Source: Candidatus Saccharibacteria bacterium UBA6224
Lineage (GTDB): Bacteria > Patescibacteriota > Saccharimonadia > Saccharimonadales > UBA4665
Length of the DNA stretch: 64,000 bases
Assembly (NCBI GenBank): GCA_002441585.1
Contig: DJWS01000008.1
Span: 109,641 to 173,640 of the forward strand
Reading direction: 5' to 3'
The notes under the pieces are model-generated. The model saw only the letters and a program-made list of their open reading frames with translations, had not been told where the DNA came from and made no database searches. The translations under genes were made by a program, and so were the position numbers. Shown here in pieces: positions 42,274 through 50,272 of this stretch; position 1 is the stretch's first letter, and the number at the start of each line of letters is the position of its first letter.

Positions 42274-43352
42274 ATCTTTACTCCGCTTGCTGTTGTTGTG
42301 CAGGTTGGAGCGGGTTGAGGGGCAGGGGCTGGTGCTGGCGCGGGGGAGGATGTAGCCGTGGTCGGTGTTTGGGTAGGCGTCTGGCTGTTTTGCTTTTCCG
42401 CGGCTGCTACTTTGGCCAGGGCGGCAGTGACCGCGCTTGATGGGGGTGCATTATTCTTGAGCGCTGGCAAAGTGTTGACCAGACTATCGAGGTCGGTCTG
42501 TCTCCCATTGGTCAGCGTCGCGCTGCTCGTATCGGACGGGCTATCGAGTAGAGTGCTCGGTGGCAGATTGCGTAACAAGTCGCTAATCATAACAGTCAGG
42601 CCGCCCAGCGATAAACCGACCGCCCCGGATATGTACATGTTATAAGGCCAGCTGCGAATCTGTCCGGTCTGGCGTCGCGATCCTTGGCTGAAGGCCTCAG
42701 TCATAATTTGAGAACGGTTAACATCCTTGGTCTTTAGCGTACCAAGGACAGCATTCATGAATGGGGGCGGTCCACAGAGGAAAAACGTCTTGTCCGTATA
42801 ATTTCCGCCATCGGTTGCAACATCTAACACTTGCGGGGACACCCGGCCGGACATGACATGCTTCGCGGCTAGCTTGTCAGTTGGTCCGTCGCCAATCAGG
42901 AATATTATTCGTAAATTGGGATTCTGGTGCTCCAGTTGCATGAGCTCCGAGCCAAATGGGACATCATCTTGCGTTGCGCAGCTATAAATCAAAACGATTT
43001 TATTCTCGGCTCGGATAGTTGAGGCATAACGTACCATGCTCATAAAAGGGGTAATACCGATGCCGCCAGCAACAAGTACGATATCCTTGTCGCGCTCGGC
43101 ATCAAAGACAAATCCACCGAATGGCCCGCGGACTTTGACGATATCATTCGACTTTAATCCTGTTAAGGCCTTGGTAAAGCGCCCTCGTGTGCGCATGCTG
43201 AATTGAAGCGTTTCTTGCTGGGTTGGAGAACTGACAATCGAAAAACACCGGGCGGGAGTTGGCCGGTGCGAACGGGTAAAGCTGATGGCGGCATATTGTC
43301 CGGGCTGAAAGCTGAACGGTAGGCCGTAGCGGCTCTTTAGAGTCAATAACAA
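42267..43352 (-). CDS. FNR-like flavin reductase with membrane helix and Pro/Ala tail
   Basis: Cytosolic FAD/NAD(P)H oxidoreductase: FAD motif RCFSIVSSP (about 33-41), NAD-binding region LVAGGIGITPFMSMV (about 92) and terminal FLCGPPPFMNAVLG (about 185). A membrane segment (about 232-250) and a long low-complexity Thr/Pro/Ala tail with a terminal Cys pair follow. The TTG at 43352 is the only credible start in frame, yet the family's preceding beta strand reads in frame back to a TGA, so the 5' end may be frameshifted. Overlaps apbE by 7 nt. Confidence 0.8.
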   Translation of the reverse strand: MLLTLKSRYGLPFSFQPGQYAAISFTRSHRPTPARCFSIVSSPTQQETLQFSMRTRGRFTKALTGLKSNDIVKVRGPFGGFVFDAERDKDIVLVAGGIGITPFMSMVRYASTIRAENKIVLIYSCATQDDVPFGSELMQLEHQNPNLRIIFLIGDGPTDKLAAKHVMSGRVSPQVLDVATDGGNYTDKTFFLCGPPPFMNAVLGTLKTKDVNRSQIMTEAFSQGSRRQTGQIRSWPYNMYISGAVGLSLGGLTVMISDLLRNLPPSTLLDSPSDTSSATLTNGRQTDLDSLVNTLPALKNNAPPSSAVTAALAKVAAAEKQNSQTPTQTPTTATSSPAPAPAPAPQPAPTCTTTASGVKIC

Positions 43353-43457
43353 AGTAGAAGCAGTAATCTGCTCGGCAGACTCGACGACATATCATGCGTG
43401 TACACGGCATAACCATTGTAGCACTGGCCATTAAAACCAGAGCAAAATTTCTAGTAA

Positions 43458-44078
43458 CTACGCATGTATACCGAGGAGTTGCAATTGTTTTAGCAATTCA
43501 TCACGACTTATAAATAATATTGGGGTGAAGCCACATTCTTTGGCGGTACTCAGGCTCTTTTCGCTGTCGTCGATGAATATGAGTTCATCGAGCTGCACGC
43601 CGAGCTCTCTGGCCAGCTTGGCAAAAGCCTCAGGGTTGGGTTTCATCAACTTTATTTCGGCCGACGCGTTGAACGCGTCAAAATGACTATCCAGGTTTTG
43701 CTCTCGCATATATCTCGCCCCTTCGAGGGTCGTATTGCTAAGCAATCCAACCTTGAAACCCGATTGTCGCAGTTTATCGACGAGCGCTAGCATATCGTAG
43801 TCAATGACAAGCAGATTGCGACTAGATTCATCGCTTAGGACCATCAATTCGTCTAGCTTTTCCGGTTGGCCAAGCTTATCTAGGAATTCGGTCCAGAATT
43901 CCCGCCAGGTAGCCACCTCGCCCAAGTTGATTTTGTGGTTCATGCCAAAATAGGTCTCCGCGAATGTATCTTCGCTGACGCCAAGAAGCAGACGGGCCAT
44001 GTCGCTGAAATTATTCCCCGTGGTGCCGACCCCGCCAATTACGCCACCGTAATCAAAGCCGATTGCTTTGTATTTCAT
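43458..44078 (-). CDS. HAD family hydrolase (HAD-IA, epoxide hydrolase-like)
   Basis: 206 aa phosphatase-like HAD. Motif I FDYGGVIGG has the nucleophile Asp near residue 9, though the usual second Asp is replaced by Gly (FDYGG). Motif II LLSNTTLEG (about 114), motif III Lys near 146 (MKPNPEAF) and motif IV IFIDDSEKS (about 168). TATTAT 6 nt before the ATG and no SD, so probably leaderless. Substrate unknown. Confidence 0.85.
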   Translation of the reverse strand: MKYKAIGFDYGGVIGGVGTTGNNFSDMARLLLGVSEDTFAETYFGMNHKINLGEVATWREFWTEFLDKLGQPEKLDELMVLSDESSRNLLVIDYDMLALVDKLRQSGFKVGLLSNTTLEGARYMREQNLDSHFDAFNASAEIKLMKPNPEAFAKLARELGVQLDELIFIDDSEKSLSTAKECGFTPILFISRDELLKQLQLLGIHA

Positions 44079-44141
44079 ATTTGTATAATAACAAATACGG
44101 TCCCACGAAACCCCGCTCTCGGGATTCTAATGCATTTCTCC

Positions 44142-44250
44142 TGGCTGGGATGAGGGATTCGACCTTGCTCTTCGAGCAACCCGGCTCCCATGGTCGCCGG
44201 GCTTCGGGCGGCTGAGCGCCACTGGCGCTCGCGTTCGAATCTCCCTGCCG
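44142..44250 (-). repeat. ancestral tRNA-Gln downstream element (separated from its tRNA)
   Basis: Read on the minus strand: an inverted T-arm copy at 44250-44233, a core with the palindromic 17-mer shared with the tRNA-Leu element (44182-44198), a GTTG/CAAGG hairpin, then a direct copy of the tRNA-Gln 3' end at 44162-44142 lacking one G. The order matches other tRNA downstream units in the window. Confidence 0.6.
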
Positions 44251-44251
44251 A

Positions 44252-44297
44252 CTCAGAGATATAAAATAGCCCAGACTAAAGTCTGAGCAATTTTATA
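44252..44297 (-). terminator. original terminator of tRNA-Gln
   Basis: Arms ATATAAAATTGCTCAGACT / AGTCTGGGCTATTTTATAT, now 14.4 kb away from the tRNA because the island sits between them. Confidence 0.65.
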
Positions 44298-44319
44298 TGG
44301 CTGGGGATGAGGGATTCGA
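44298..44319. repeat. island attachment repeat (attR-like)
   Basis: 22 bp identical to 58727-58748, the 3' end of tRNA-Gln. These flank a 14.4-kb segment with an integrase and foreign-type cargo. Confidence 0.75.
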
Positions 44320-44490
44320 CCTGACCGGCAAATCAAAATTAGATTTGCCAAGGTCACCCTTCGGGCTTACGGGCGGTACGAGCCCACCGGACTCGGCCGT
44401 TCGAATCCCTCCTCGCCCGGCAAAAGCAAAACGCCCACATGCCACTGGCATATGAGCGTCTCACTTTGGCTGAGCATGTGGGTCTGGTAC
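44320..44490 (-). repeat. island left-end element and terminator
   Basis: Read on the minus strand: a terminator (CCCACATGC/GCATGTGGG, then a T-rich run, about 44480-44424), an inverted tRNA 3'-end copy (44421-44400), a hairpin core ending in CAGG, then the attachment repeat. This is the same order as the chromosomal tRNA units. No gene is seen in 44079-44545. Confidence 0.55.
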
Positions 44491-44545
44491 ATCCGAACTA
44501 CATCCGATTAGCCAAAACATAACGCATCTACGATAATATATCTAT

Positions 44546-45094
44546 ATGGGTAGAGTAGACTGGGACGAGGCCGAGTTGCGGTATGTAAGTGATAGCCGTA
44601 TGAGCTATTCAATGCTAGCCTCTTACTACAAAGTAAGTAAGCCGACTATCCAAGCTCACGGAACCAAGCATAAATGGAAAGATAAGCGAGAAGAATTTAA
44701 GCAGAAGCGCATGAATAATCTTCTTAGCAAATTCGATTCTGATCTTGATAGTATTAATGAAGATCATTTATTGAAATATCGGGCACTGCGCTCGGTGTTA
44801 TATGCACTCTTTATCGACGTAGTCCGCATAGACGACAAAGACATACATAAGAAAACTGCCGATATGGCGAGACTTAGTAAGGCACTTAATGCTGTAATAA
44901 TGCAGGAACGAATAATACTGGGCTTACCCGTATATCGAAAGCGCGCGGAAACTAACCCACATTTCATTAACCCCTATGCAGTACATGACGCTGAGCCCAT
45001 AACGGATGAAGAAGTCCGGTTAGCTAAAGAGAGATTCAGGGTGCGTCAAAAGCGTATTGAACAGATTAAAATAGGCCGAAAAAAGAATATTTGA
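44546..45094 (+). CDS. phage terminase small-subunit-like DNA-binding protein
   Basis: 182 aa. The N-terminal helix-turn-helix (YSMLASYYKVSKPTIQAHG, about 21-39, then KHKWKDKREEF) is typical of small terminase subunits. The middle is helical (about 60-125) and the C-terminus basic. No large terminase follows, so it may serve in satellite-type packaging or DNA recognition. GATAAT 8 nt before the ATG, no SD. Confidence 0.65.
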   Translation: MGRVDWDEAELRYVSDSRMSYSMLASYYKVSKPTIQAHGTKHKWKDKREEFKQKRMNNLLSKFDSDLDSINEDHLLKYRALRSVLYALFIDVVRIDDKDIHKKTADMARLSKALNAVIMQERIILGLPVYRKRAETNPHFINPYAVHDAEPITDEEVRLAKERFRVRQKRIEQIKIGRKKNI

Positions 45095-45132
45095 GATACA
45101 TTAGCATTAGCTAAATATTGTATAATAAGAGT

Positions 45133-45363
45133 ATGGTATTTGAATTATTTCAATACTTCGAGGCAGGAAAGCACGCCGTGGAGGCTGCGGTAACACAGGC
45201 CCTCCCGGGCGTCTTTAGAGTTGCATACGGGATGATCACAAGCGGCAATCTAAATCAGGCTTTTGCTGGACTCCTCGTCTTCACGGGCATGGCCGTATTA
45301 CTGTGGCGTGGCTTATGGAAGATTGTCGCTAAAGTGCTATGGCGACACCTCAGCGTGGTCTAG
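45133..45363 (+). CDS. small membrane protein
   Basis: 76 aa. An amphipathic N-terminal half (FELFQYFEAGKHAVEAAVTQ) and one strongly hydrophobic helix (about 42-60, AFAGLLVFTGMAVLLW) with a basic end. TATAAT at 45121-45126 sits 6 nt before the ATG, giving a leaderless start. It could be a holin-like or coat-like protein, but no family is recognised. Confidence 0.55.
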   Translation: MVFELFQYFEAGKHAVEAAVTQALPGVFRVAYGMITSGNLNQAFAGLLVFTGMAVLLWRGLWKIVAKVLWRHLSVV

Positions 45364-45462
45364 TATCTTAACATCATTGATTCAGTATCTTACTGGCTAG
45401 CAGTTGTTTTCATATTGGCACAACCGGGTGTACTTAAAACAGCTATGAAAGGAGTTTTGCGT

Positions 45463-45561
45463 ATGGTAGAAAACTTTGTTACTTTCGCAAGTTCGATCCA
45501 ATTTTTCGTTGGCACTTTGAGCGCTCCACAACTGCTAGTATCCGGTAAGCCACTGAATTAA
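45463..45561 (+). CDS. 32-aa peptide
   Basis: ATG at 45463 with SD AAAGGAG 8 nt upstream, ending at the TAA at 45559. Mostly hydrophobic (MVENFVTFASSIQFFVGTL). The same frame is open upstream to 45364 and reads as a hydrophobic segment, so a longer product from an unusual start is possible. Its last 4 nt overlap the convergent zinc-ribbon gene. Confidence 0.4.
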   Translation: MVENFVTFASSIQFFVGTLSAPQLLVSGKPLN

Positions 45562-46751
45562 AGTATTATGTCTTTGCCGTCGGGCGTTTTGAGCGTTCTG
45601 CTGTCGCCTATATCCGTAGCGTTACTGCCAGTTTGCTTAGGTTTCAAATTCTTGCTCTTCATAGCCAACTTTTTCAGATCGTCTTCGCGCTCATATGCAC
45701 GTAGTCGCCCGTTTAGGTAACCGAGCCGATAATGAATGCCATCACTCATTAGCCGCCAGTTGGTATCGGCCAATGCTTTTTCGATAGTTTTCTTGAGTGT
45801 TTTTTCGCTATCGTAATCACTACGGTCACTCTTACCATCCAGACAGTTGAAGCCAACTGTAACATCTTTGTCCATCTCCGGCTTATCGAAGCTTAACTCG
45901 ATATAGCCAGCCTTCTCAAGTGTGGGAGTGAGGATGGTCGATAGTTCGGCAATCTTGGGTTTCCTCATTTCTTTGATGGCATCATAAATGTGCTTGTTAT
46001 CCTCCCGTTCTTTGAACTGCTTACCGAGTTCAGCCATGCGTTCAAAGCCATCCTTAATGGCGTAGAGTTTGTCGCGGAACTCTTTGTCCACTAGGCAGTA
46101 GTGAATGCGTTCTTTATCAAAGTCGGGATCTGGTTTCTCTTTCTTTGCGTGAAGATCCATCTTGTCTTTGTAACTATGCCCGCATGATGGGCAAGTATAA
46201 GTAATAGTGATCGCCGTTTTAGTCTTGGAGGTCTTGTGTATTACTTCCGTCCGGCATTTTGGGCAGCGTTCTGGCTCGACCTTCCAGGCCGTACCGTCTT
46301 CCCAAAAGGCACTGTTTTTATCGCAGTGCGGGCAGTGCAGCATAAATAGTACTTCCTCAGGCTCATCGTAGTTTGCGTTTTCTTTTCGGCGCATCAGACT
46401 CTTATCGATAATCCGCAAACCTTGTTTGCCACAGTGATGACAATATGGTTCTTCGGTAAGTCGAGCGGCAGCGATTTGAGAATCCTTGGCCTCGTCTTTA
46501 GTCATCCAGTCTGCGATGTATGCTTCACGATTTTCGTAACGACGAAGCAGCTCAAGGCCGAGAACTTGCATGTAGAACGCGTTCAATATGGCAGCATTGC
46601 CGGGCCTGTCGATTGCGTCGCCCTTATCGAGTCGTTTTTCTACATCATCATAAAACTTGTAGTAATGAACCATGCCGCGTCGAGCTTCTTCTACGGTGTG
46701 GCGGTCATAGGTATCTTCGTAAAACTGGCGTTCTTTGAGATGCGTGTACAC
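45558..46751 (-). CDS. multi-zinc-ribbon protein
   Basis: 397 aa from GTG at 46751. Four Cys pairs in the centre (CHHCGK, CPHCDK, CPKCRT and CPSCGH, about 106-205) form two zinc ribbons. The N- and C-terminal parts are charged and helical. No catalytic domain recognised. It starts 9 nt after the SIR2-like gene stop, in an operon with it and the S24 repressor, suggesting a shared defence or phage role. Confidence 0.7.
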   Translation of the reverse strand: MYTHLKERQFYEDTYDRHTVEEARRGMVHYYKFYDDVEKRLDKGDAIDRPGNAAILNAFYMQVLGLELLRRYENREAYIADWMTKDEAKDSQIAAARLTEEPYCHHCGKQGLRIIDKSLMRRKENANYDEPEEVLFMLHCPHCDKNSAFWEDGTAWKVEPERCPKCRTEVIHKTSKTKTAITITYTCPSCGHSYKDKMDLHAKKEKPDPDFDKERIHYCLVDKEFRDKLYAIKDGFERMAELGKQFKEREDNKHIYDAIKEMRKPKIAELSTILTPTLEKAGYIELSFDKPEMDKDVTVGFNCLDGKSDRSDYDSEKTLKKTIEKALADTNWRLMSDGIHYRLGYLNGRLRAYEREDDLKKLAMKSKNLKPKQTGSNATDIGDSRTLKTPDGKDIIL

Positions 46752-46760
46752 GTGTTTATT

Positions 46761-47780
46761 TTACTCTGCATCGGTCAATGGCTTGTACCATGCAGCCAAT
46801 TCATCGAATGAAGCAAAGTTTTGAGGAACAGGATTGTCAGATATAAACCTAGCTTCCCAGTACTGGTTCCAATAAGCTTCTATTGATCGCCGGGGATGCT
46901 TAGCGATGAATGAGTCGTAGAAGCTTTCGAGAATATCGTAATGATGAGTGTGAATAAACGGATCCCAAGTCTCCCGAAGAGCATTCTTGTCCGCCCCAGG
47001 ACGGTTAATTACTTCGGTCTGTTCCATGGCTCGATCCTCTATGTCGCCCCAGCCGTCTTTTAGTAGTTCAATAGCTTCCTTGTCGGTGGTAGGTGCACTA
47101 TAGCCAAAAGCAGTGAACATCAAACACCCCTTCAAGTAATGATGCGCCGCTTCCCATTCTCGCTTGATAAAACTATCCGACTGATAATCTTTGTTCTCTA
47201 CGGGATATAAAAGTTTGGATGGAGAAAATGGTTGATTGCACCTGCTACAGGGTCGACCAACGAGACCGCTCGTGGCATCTTTTTCACAAAAGCCGACCAT
47301 GACATTCCCGTGCAGAAAGAATAATTGGGGGAAGCTAGTTGTAAGCCCCAGCTTGGCTAAACGTATCCTAGACTGAAGCAGGAATGGATCCCAGTTGAAA
47401 GTGAGTATGACGTCTTTTGAGCGCAAGGACATGTTTACAATGTCGTAAAGATTAGGAGTGTCGGGCAGTTCAAGATCGGAAAAGTAGCCGCGCACCAGGA
47501 TGTCAATCTTGTTTAGCGCTTCTGATGAGCCTTCACTGTGCAAGCGTGAATATGCAGCTTCAAAATCTTCTTTTGCTAAATCCTTCAAGATTTTTGGAAA
47601 TAAATCTACTAAATTTAGATCCTCGGCAACATCTCGGAGGAGGGGTACTGGCCTACCATGCTTATCGCCAGCCGGGAGTGCGGCCTTACTGGCACCGGCG
47701 CCCAGTAAGAGCACATGTGGTCTGCCAGCTGAGGTGTCATTTATCTCTTGCTCGACGGTTACCTCATGGTCATCGAACAT
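46761..47780 (-). CDS. SIR2-like NAD-binding protein
   Basis: 339 aa. SIR2 hallmarks in order: LLLGAGASKAAL (about 24-35), TFNWDPFLLQ (about 131-140), LFFLHGNV (catalytic His near 164), then a zinc-type segment CSRCNQ. SIR2 proteins in defence islands often degrade NAD+ when activated by phage; that role is inferred. It sits between the repressor and the zinc-ribbon gene, all on one strand with gaps under 10 nt. Confidence 0.8.
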   Translation of the reverse strand: MFDDHEVTVEQEINDTSAGRPHVLLLGAGASKAALPAGDKHGRPVPLLRDVAEDLNLVDLFPKILKDLAKEDFEAAYSRLHSEGSSEALNKIDILVRGYFSDLELPDTPNLYDIVNMSLRSKDVILTFNWDPFLLQSRIRLAKLGLTTSFPQLFFLHGNVMVGFCEKDATSGLVGRPCSRCNQPFSPSKLLYPVENKDYQSDSFIKREWEAAHHYLKGCLMFTAFGYSAPTTDKEAIELLKDGWGDIEDRAMEQTEVINRPGADKNALRETWDPFIHTHHYDILESFYDSFIAKHPRRSIEAYWNQYWEARFISDNPVPQNFASFDELAAWYKPLTDAE

Positions 47781-47788
47781 AGCTTTAC

Positions 47789-48466
47789 CTAAGCAGCACT
47801 CGGGGTGCTATTTTTGATTACCTGAATTACTGTGCCGCTCACTAAACCATCCCAATTGTCTTCCGGGTTTAAGAAGATGGGGCTGAAGTCTTTTGACGAC
47901 TCTGACCTGAGGATAATTACTTGCTCCTCGTGATCGAAGAAAATTTGTTTGATGTTTGCTACATCATCCCGTACAACGACTACGCGTTCGCCATCTCTTG
48001 GGGTTATTTTAGAGCTATCGACAATAACAAAATCGCCGTCATCTATGGCCTTACCCATGACATGCGCTTGGTTCATGGATTCACCGCTAGCTCGCAGGGC
48101 AAAAAGGTCATTGTAGTTTTTTGTCCGCAGTAACGACGGAGAAACCTGAAGATAGCCCTCGATCTTTTCGTCGGCAAAGATAGTGGCTGGCCCGCAGTTT
48201 GCGCTGCCGACAATGGGCACCTTGACAAGCTCTGGGCTTGATGTGTCCGCACTAGCGGATGCTGCGGTACGAACAACTGGACGCTGGCTTGCATCAATCT
48301 TCCCGTCTGCGATCAATTGTTCAAGGTGGTATTTGACGTTGGTAGGATGAACACGATCGTTAGGGTTATCGCTGTCGGCAAGTTGCCGACCAATTTCGCG
48401 ATAGCTGAGCTTCGACAGGTCCCTAATTCTTGATAAACGTACTAACTTCTCTTGTATAGGGTGCAT
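47789..48466 (-). CDS. S24 (LexA/CI-type) self-cleaving repressor
   Basis: 225 aa. The N-terminal half has a winged helix-turn-helix (LSYREIGRQLADSDN...VKYHLEQLIADGKI). The C-terminal peptidase domain has a cleavage site region VGSANCGPA (Cys-Gly in place of Ala-Gly), Ser in RASGESMNQA (about 140) and Lys in VANIKQIF (about 176). It is likely an SOS-responsive switch for the island. Divergent from the Ubl operon across 152 bp. Confidence 0.85.
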   Translation of the reverse strand: MHPIQEKLVRLSRIRDLSKLSYREIGRQLADSDNPNDRVHPTNVKYHLEQLIADGKIDASQRPVVRTAASASADTSSPELVKVPIVGSANCGPATIFADEKIEGYLQVSPSLLRTKNYNDLFALRASGESMNQAHVMGKAIDDGDFVIVDSSKITPRDGERVVVVRDDVANIKQIFFDHEEQVIILRSESSKDFSPIFLNPEDNWDGLVSGTVIQVIKNSTPSAA

Positions 48467-48618
48467 ACTCCCTATAGTGTAACACGGCGTAAATAATACA
48501 GCAATACAGTTATTGACGGCCTATACAACAAACTGCTAATCTCTACATATAGTGCATGCCTCTGCCCGAGAGACGCTAGAGACAAACACTGATATTAACA
48601 ATAAGTGAGGGTACAAAA
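48467..48618. promoter_or_regulatory. divergent control region between the repressor and Ubl operons
   Basis: Plus-strand TTGACG near 48513 with a weak -10 about 17 nt later, and a minus-strand TACACT/TATAGG-rich region abutting the repressor start. Several ATAGTG/CACTAT-type half-sites suggest operators, not resolvable by eye. Confidence 0.4.
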
Positions 48619-48864
48619 ATGGGTAAGAACTACCACATTACCAAGCGTCCAGATGGAGACTGGCAATATAAACTCCCAAATGCATCCAGGGCTTCAGGCA
48701 TCGCGAGAACACAAAGCGCGGCCGAGCAAGCCGCCAAAGAGTCGGCGCGGCGCTCAGGCGAGGGCGGTGAGATCACCATTCATCGACCAAATGGACAAAT
48801 CCGTGATCGAGACACCATAGCACCAGCAAACGATCCAAACCCGCCTCGGGATACAAAGCATTAG
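48619..48864 (+). CDS. DUF2188-like small protein
   Basis: 81 aa. KNYHITKRPDGDWQYKLPNA followed by SAAEQAAKESARRSGEGGEITIHRPNGQIRDRDTI matches the short beta-alpha pattern of DUF2188 proteins. SD GAGGG. First gene of the Ubl operon, 9 nt before the Ubl gene. Proteins of this family occur scattered in bacterial defence neighbourhoods; role unknown. Confidence 0.75.
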   Translation: MGKNYHITKRPDGDWQYKLPNASRASGIARTQSAAEQAAKESARRSGEGGEITIHRPNGQIRDRDTIAPANDPNPPRDTKH

Positions 48865-48873
48865 GAGAAAATC

Positions 48874-49125
48874 ATGACACAGCCAAAACAATCTACAATC
48901 ATCGTCAACGGTACCGAGCACGAATGGCCTGAAAAAGAGATTGTCTACCAACAGGTAGTCAATCTCGCATATGACGGGAACCCGCCAACCGGCGAGAACA
49001 TTACGTTCAATGTTGCATATTTCAAGGGTCAGAGCGATCAAGAGGGCTTCCTTGGCCCAAATAGTAAACCGCTGCATGTCCGAGATGGGATGGAATTTCG
49101 TGTTAAACACTCCACTCGCTCATAA
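48874..49125 (+). CDS. single-domain ubiquitin-like protein (Multi-ubiquitin family)
   Basis: 83 aa beta-grasp-type protein. The stretch STIIVNGTEHEWPEKEIVYQ, then VVNLAY, NITFNVAYFKG and the closing PLHVRDGMEFRVKHSTRS correspond to the PF14452 Multi_ubiq pattern (GMxFxV...TxxS ending). There is only one domain rather than the usual tandem, and no terminal GG. SD TAGGAG. The E1-like gene overlaps its last 41 nt. Confidence 0.82.
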   Translation: MTQPKQSTIIVNGTEHEWPEKEIVYQQVVNLAYDGNPPTGENITFNVAYFKGQSDQEGFLGPNSKPLHVRDGMEFRVKHSTRS

Positions 49126-50272
49126 CCCGGCCGTTACACAGTTAGAGAAAGACGGCTACCACGTGACCCTACTGCCCGGGCATGTGGTAGTGAACAGCGT
49201 CCCTTATGTAACGTCCGGCGGTAATGTTGCCGATGGGAAGCTCATCATTGCCGTTACGATCAGTGGTGACGCGGTTAGCGTAGGCGATCATCAAATTGAG
49301 TTCATGGGTCAATTTCCACACGGCGCAGATGGCTCTAAGATGGACGATCTATTGAGCGAAACTACCACTGGGAACCAACTGGCTGATGGTATTGTCAGTA
49401 ATTACAGGTTCTCGAACAAGCCCACCACGGGCGAAGTACTCGATGATTGCTATAAGAAATTCAAGCACTACGAATCGCTAATATGCCGTGAGGCTCAGGT
49501 AATTAACCCGAGTGCAACCGCACGAATCTTCAAGCCAATCGACCGGGTGGATGAAACAGTCTTTCGCTACGCCGATACAAACACTACCCGTGCGGGTATT
49601 ACCGAGCAAGCCAATAAGTTTCGACAATATAAGATAGGTATTATCGGGCTCGGTGGTACAGGATCATACGTGCTGGACAAGGTTGCAAAGACGGCCGTTG
49701 CAGAGATCCACCTATTCGATGGCGACGTTTACGAGAATCACAATGCCTTCCGCGCTCCAGGTGCGGCCAAAATAGACGATCTGAAGCAGCAGCAAACCAA
49801 AGTTGCGTACTATCATAAGATGTATGGTGCCATGCGTTCTGGTATAGATGCGCACGAATATAACGTGACAGCAGAAAATGTTTCCGAGCTGGACGGATTG
49901 GATTTCGTATTTGTCTGTATTGATTCAGGATCGAGCCGTAAGGTAATCACTGAGTACCTGGGGTCACAGAAGATTGCGTTTATTGACACCGGCATTGAGC
50001 TAACGAATCGCCCCGACAGTAACTTGCTGGAAGCAACTGCCAGGACTTTGCTGGTTACACCTGAGTCACCTGACGAAGTGATGGATTTCTTGTCGTTTGG
50101 GGATATTGACGATGAGCTTTACTCTACTAACATACAAGTAGCTGAAATGAATGATCTGAATGCCTGCCAGGCAGTAATTGAGTGGAAGAAATACGTCGGG
50201 TTTTATGCGAACGACGCGGCTGACAAGTACCAGACGATGTACTTCACCCAAGATAATAGAATAGTTGCATGA
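49085..50272 (+). CDS. E1-like ThiF-domain protein (DUF6791-ThiF)
   Basis: 395 aa from ATG at 49085 (ATG at 49076 also possible). The N-terminal region (about 1-130: VVVNSVPYVTSGGNVADGKL and HQIEFMGQFPHGADG) resembles DUF6791. The Rossmann E1 domain has IGIIGLGGTGSYVLDKVAK (about 181), the acidic LFDGDVYENHNAFR with the arginine finger (about 208) and FVCIDSGSSRK (about 278). No obvious E1 catalytic Cys position except one in NACQAV near 365. Expected to adenylate the Ubl. Overlaps genes on both sides. Confidence 0.85.
   Translation: MGWNFVLNTPLAHNPAVTQLEKDGYHVTLLPGHVVVNSVPYVTSGGNVADGKLIIAVTISGDAVSVGDHQIEFMGQFPHGADGSKMDDLLSETTTGNQLADGIVSNYRFSNKPTTGEVLDDCYKKFKHYESLICREAQVINPSATARIFKPIDRVDETVFRYADTNTTRAGITEQANKFRQYKIGIIGLGGTGSYVLDKVAKTAVAEIHLFDGDVYENHNAFRAPGAAKIDDLKQQQTKVAYYHKMYGAMRSGIDAHEYNVTAENVSELDGLDFVFVCIDSGSSRKVITEYLGSQKIAFIDTGIELTNRPDSNLLEATARTLLVTPESPDEVMDFLSFGDIDDELYSTNIQVAEMNDLNACQAVIEWKKYVGFYANDAADKYQTMYFTQDNRIVA

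Noticed and set aside
44142..44421. Additional tRNA genes suggested by TTCGAAT and GATTCGAAC blocks
   Set aside because: No matching acceptor 5' strand, D-arm or anticodon arm, and the T-stems do not pair; these are 3'-end fragments only.
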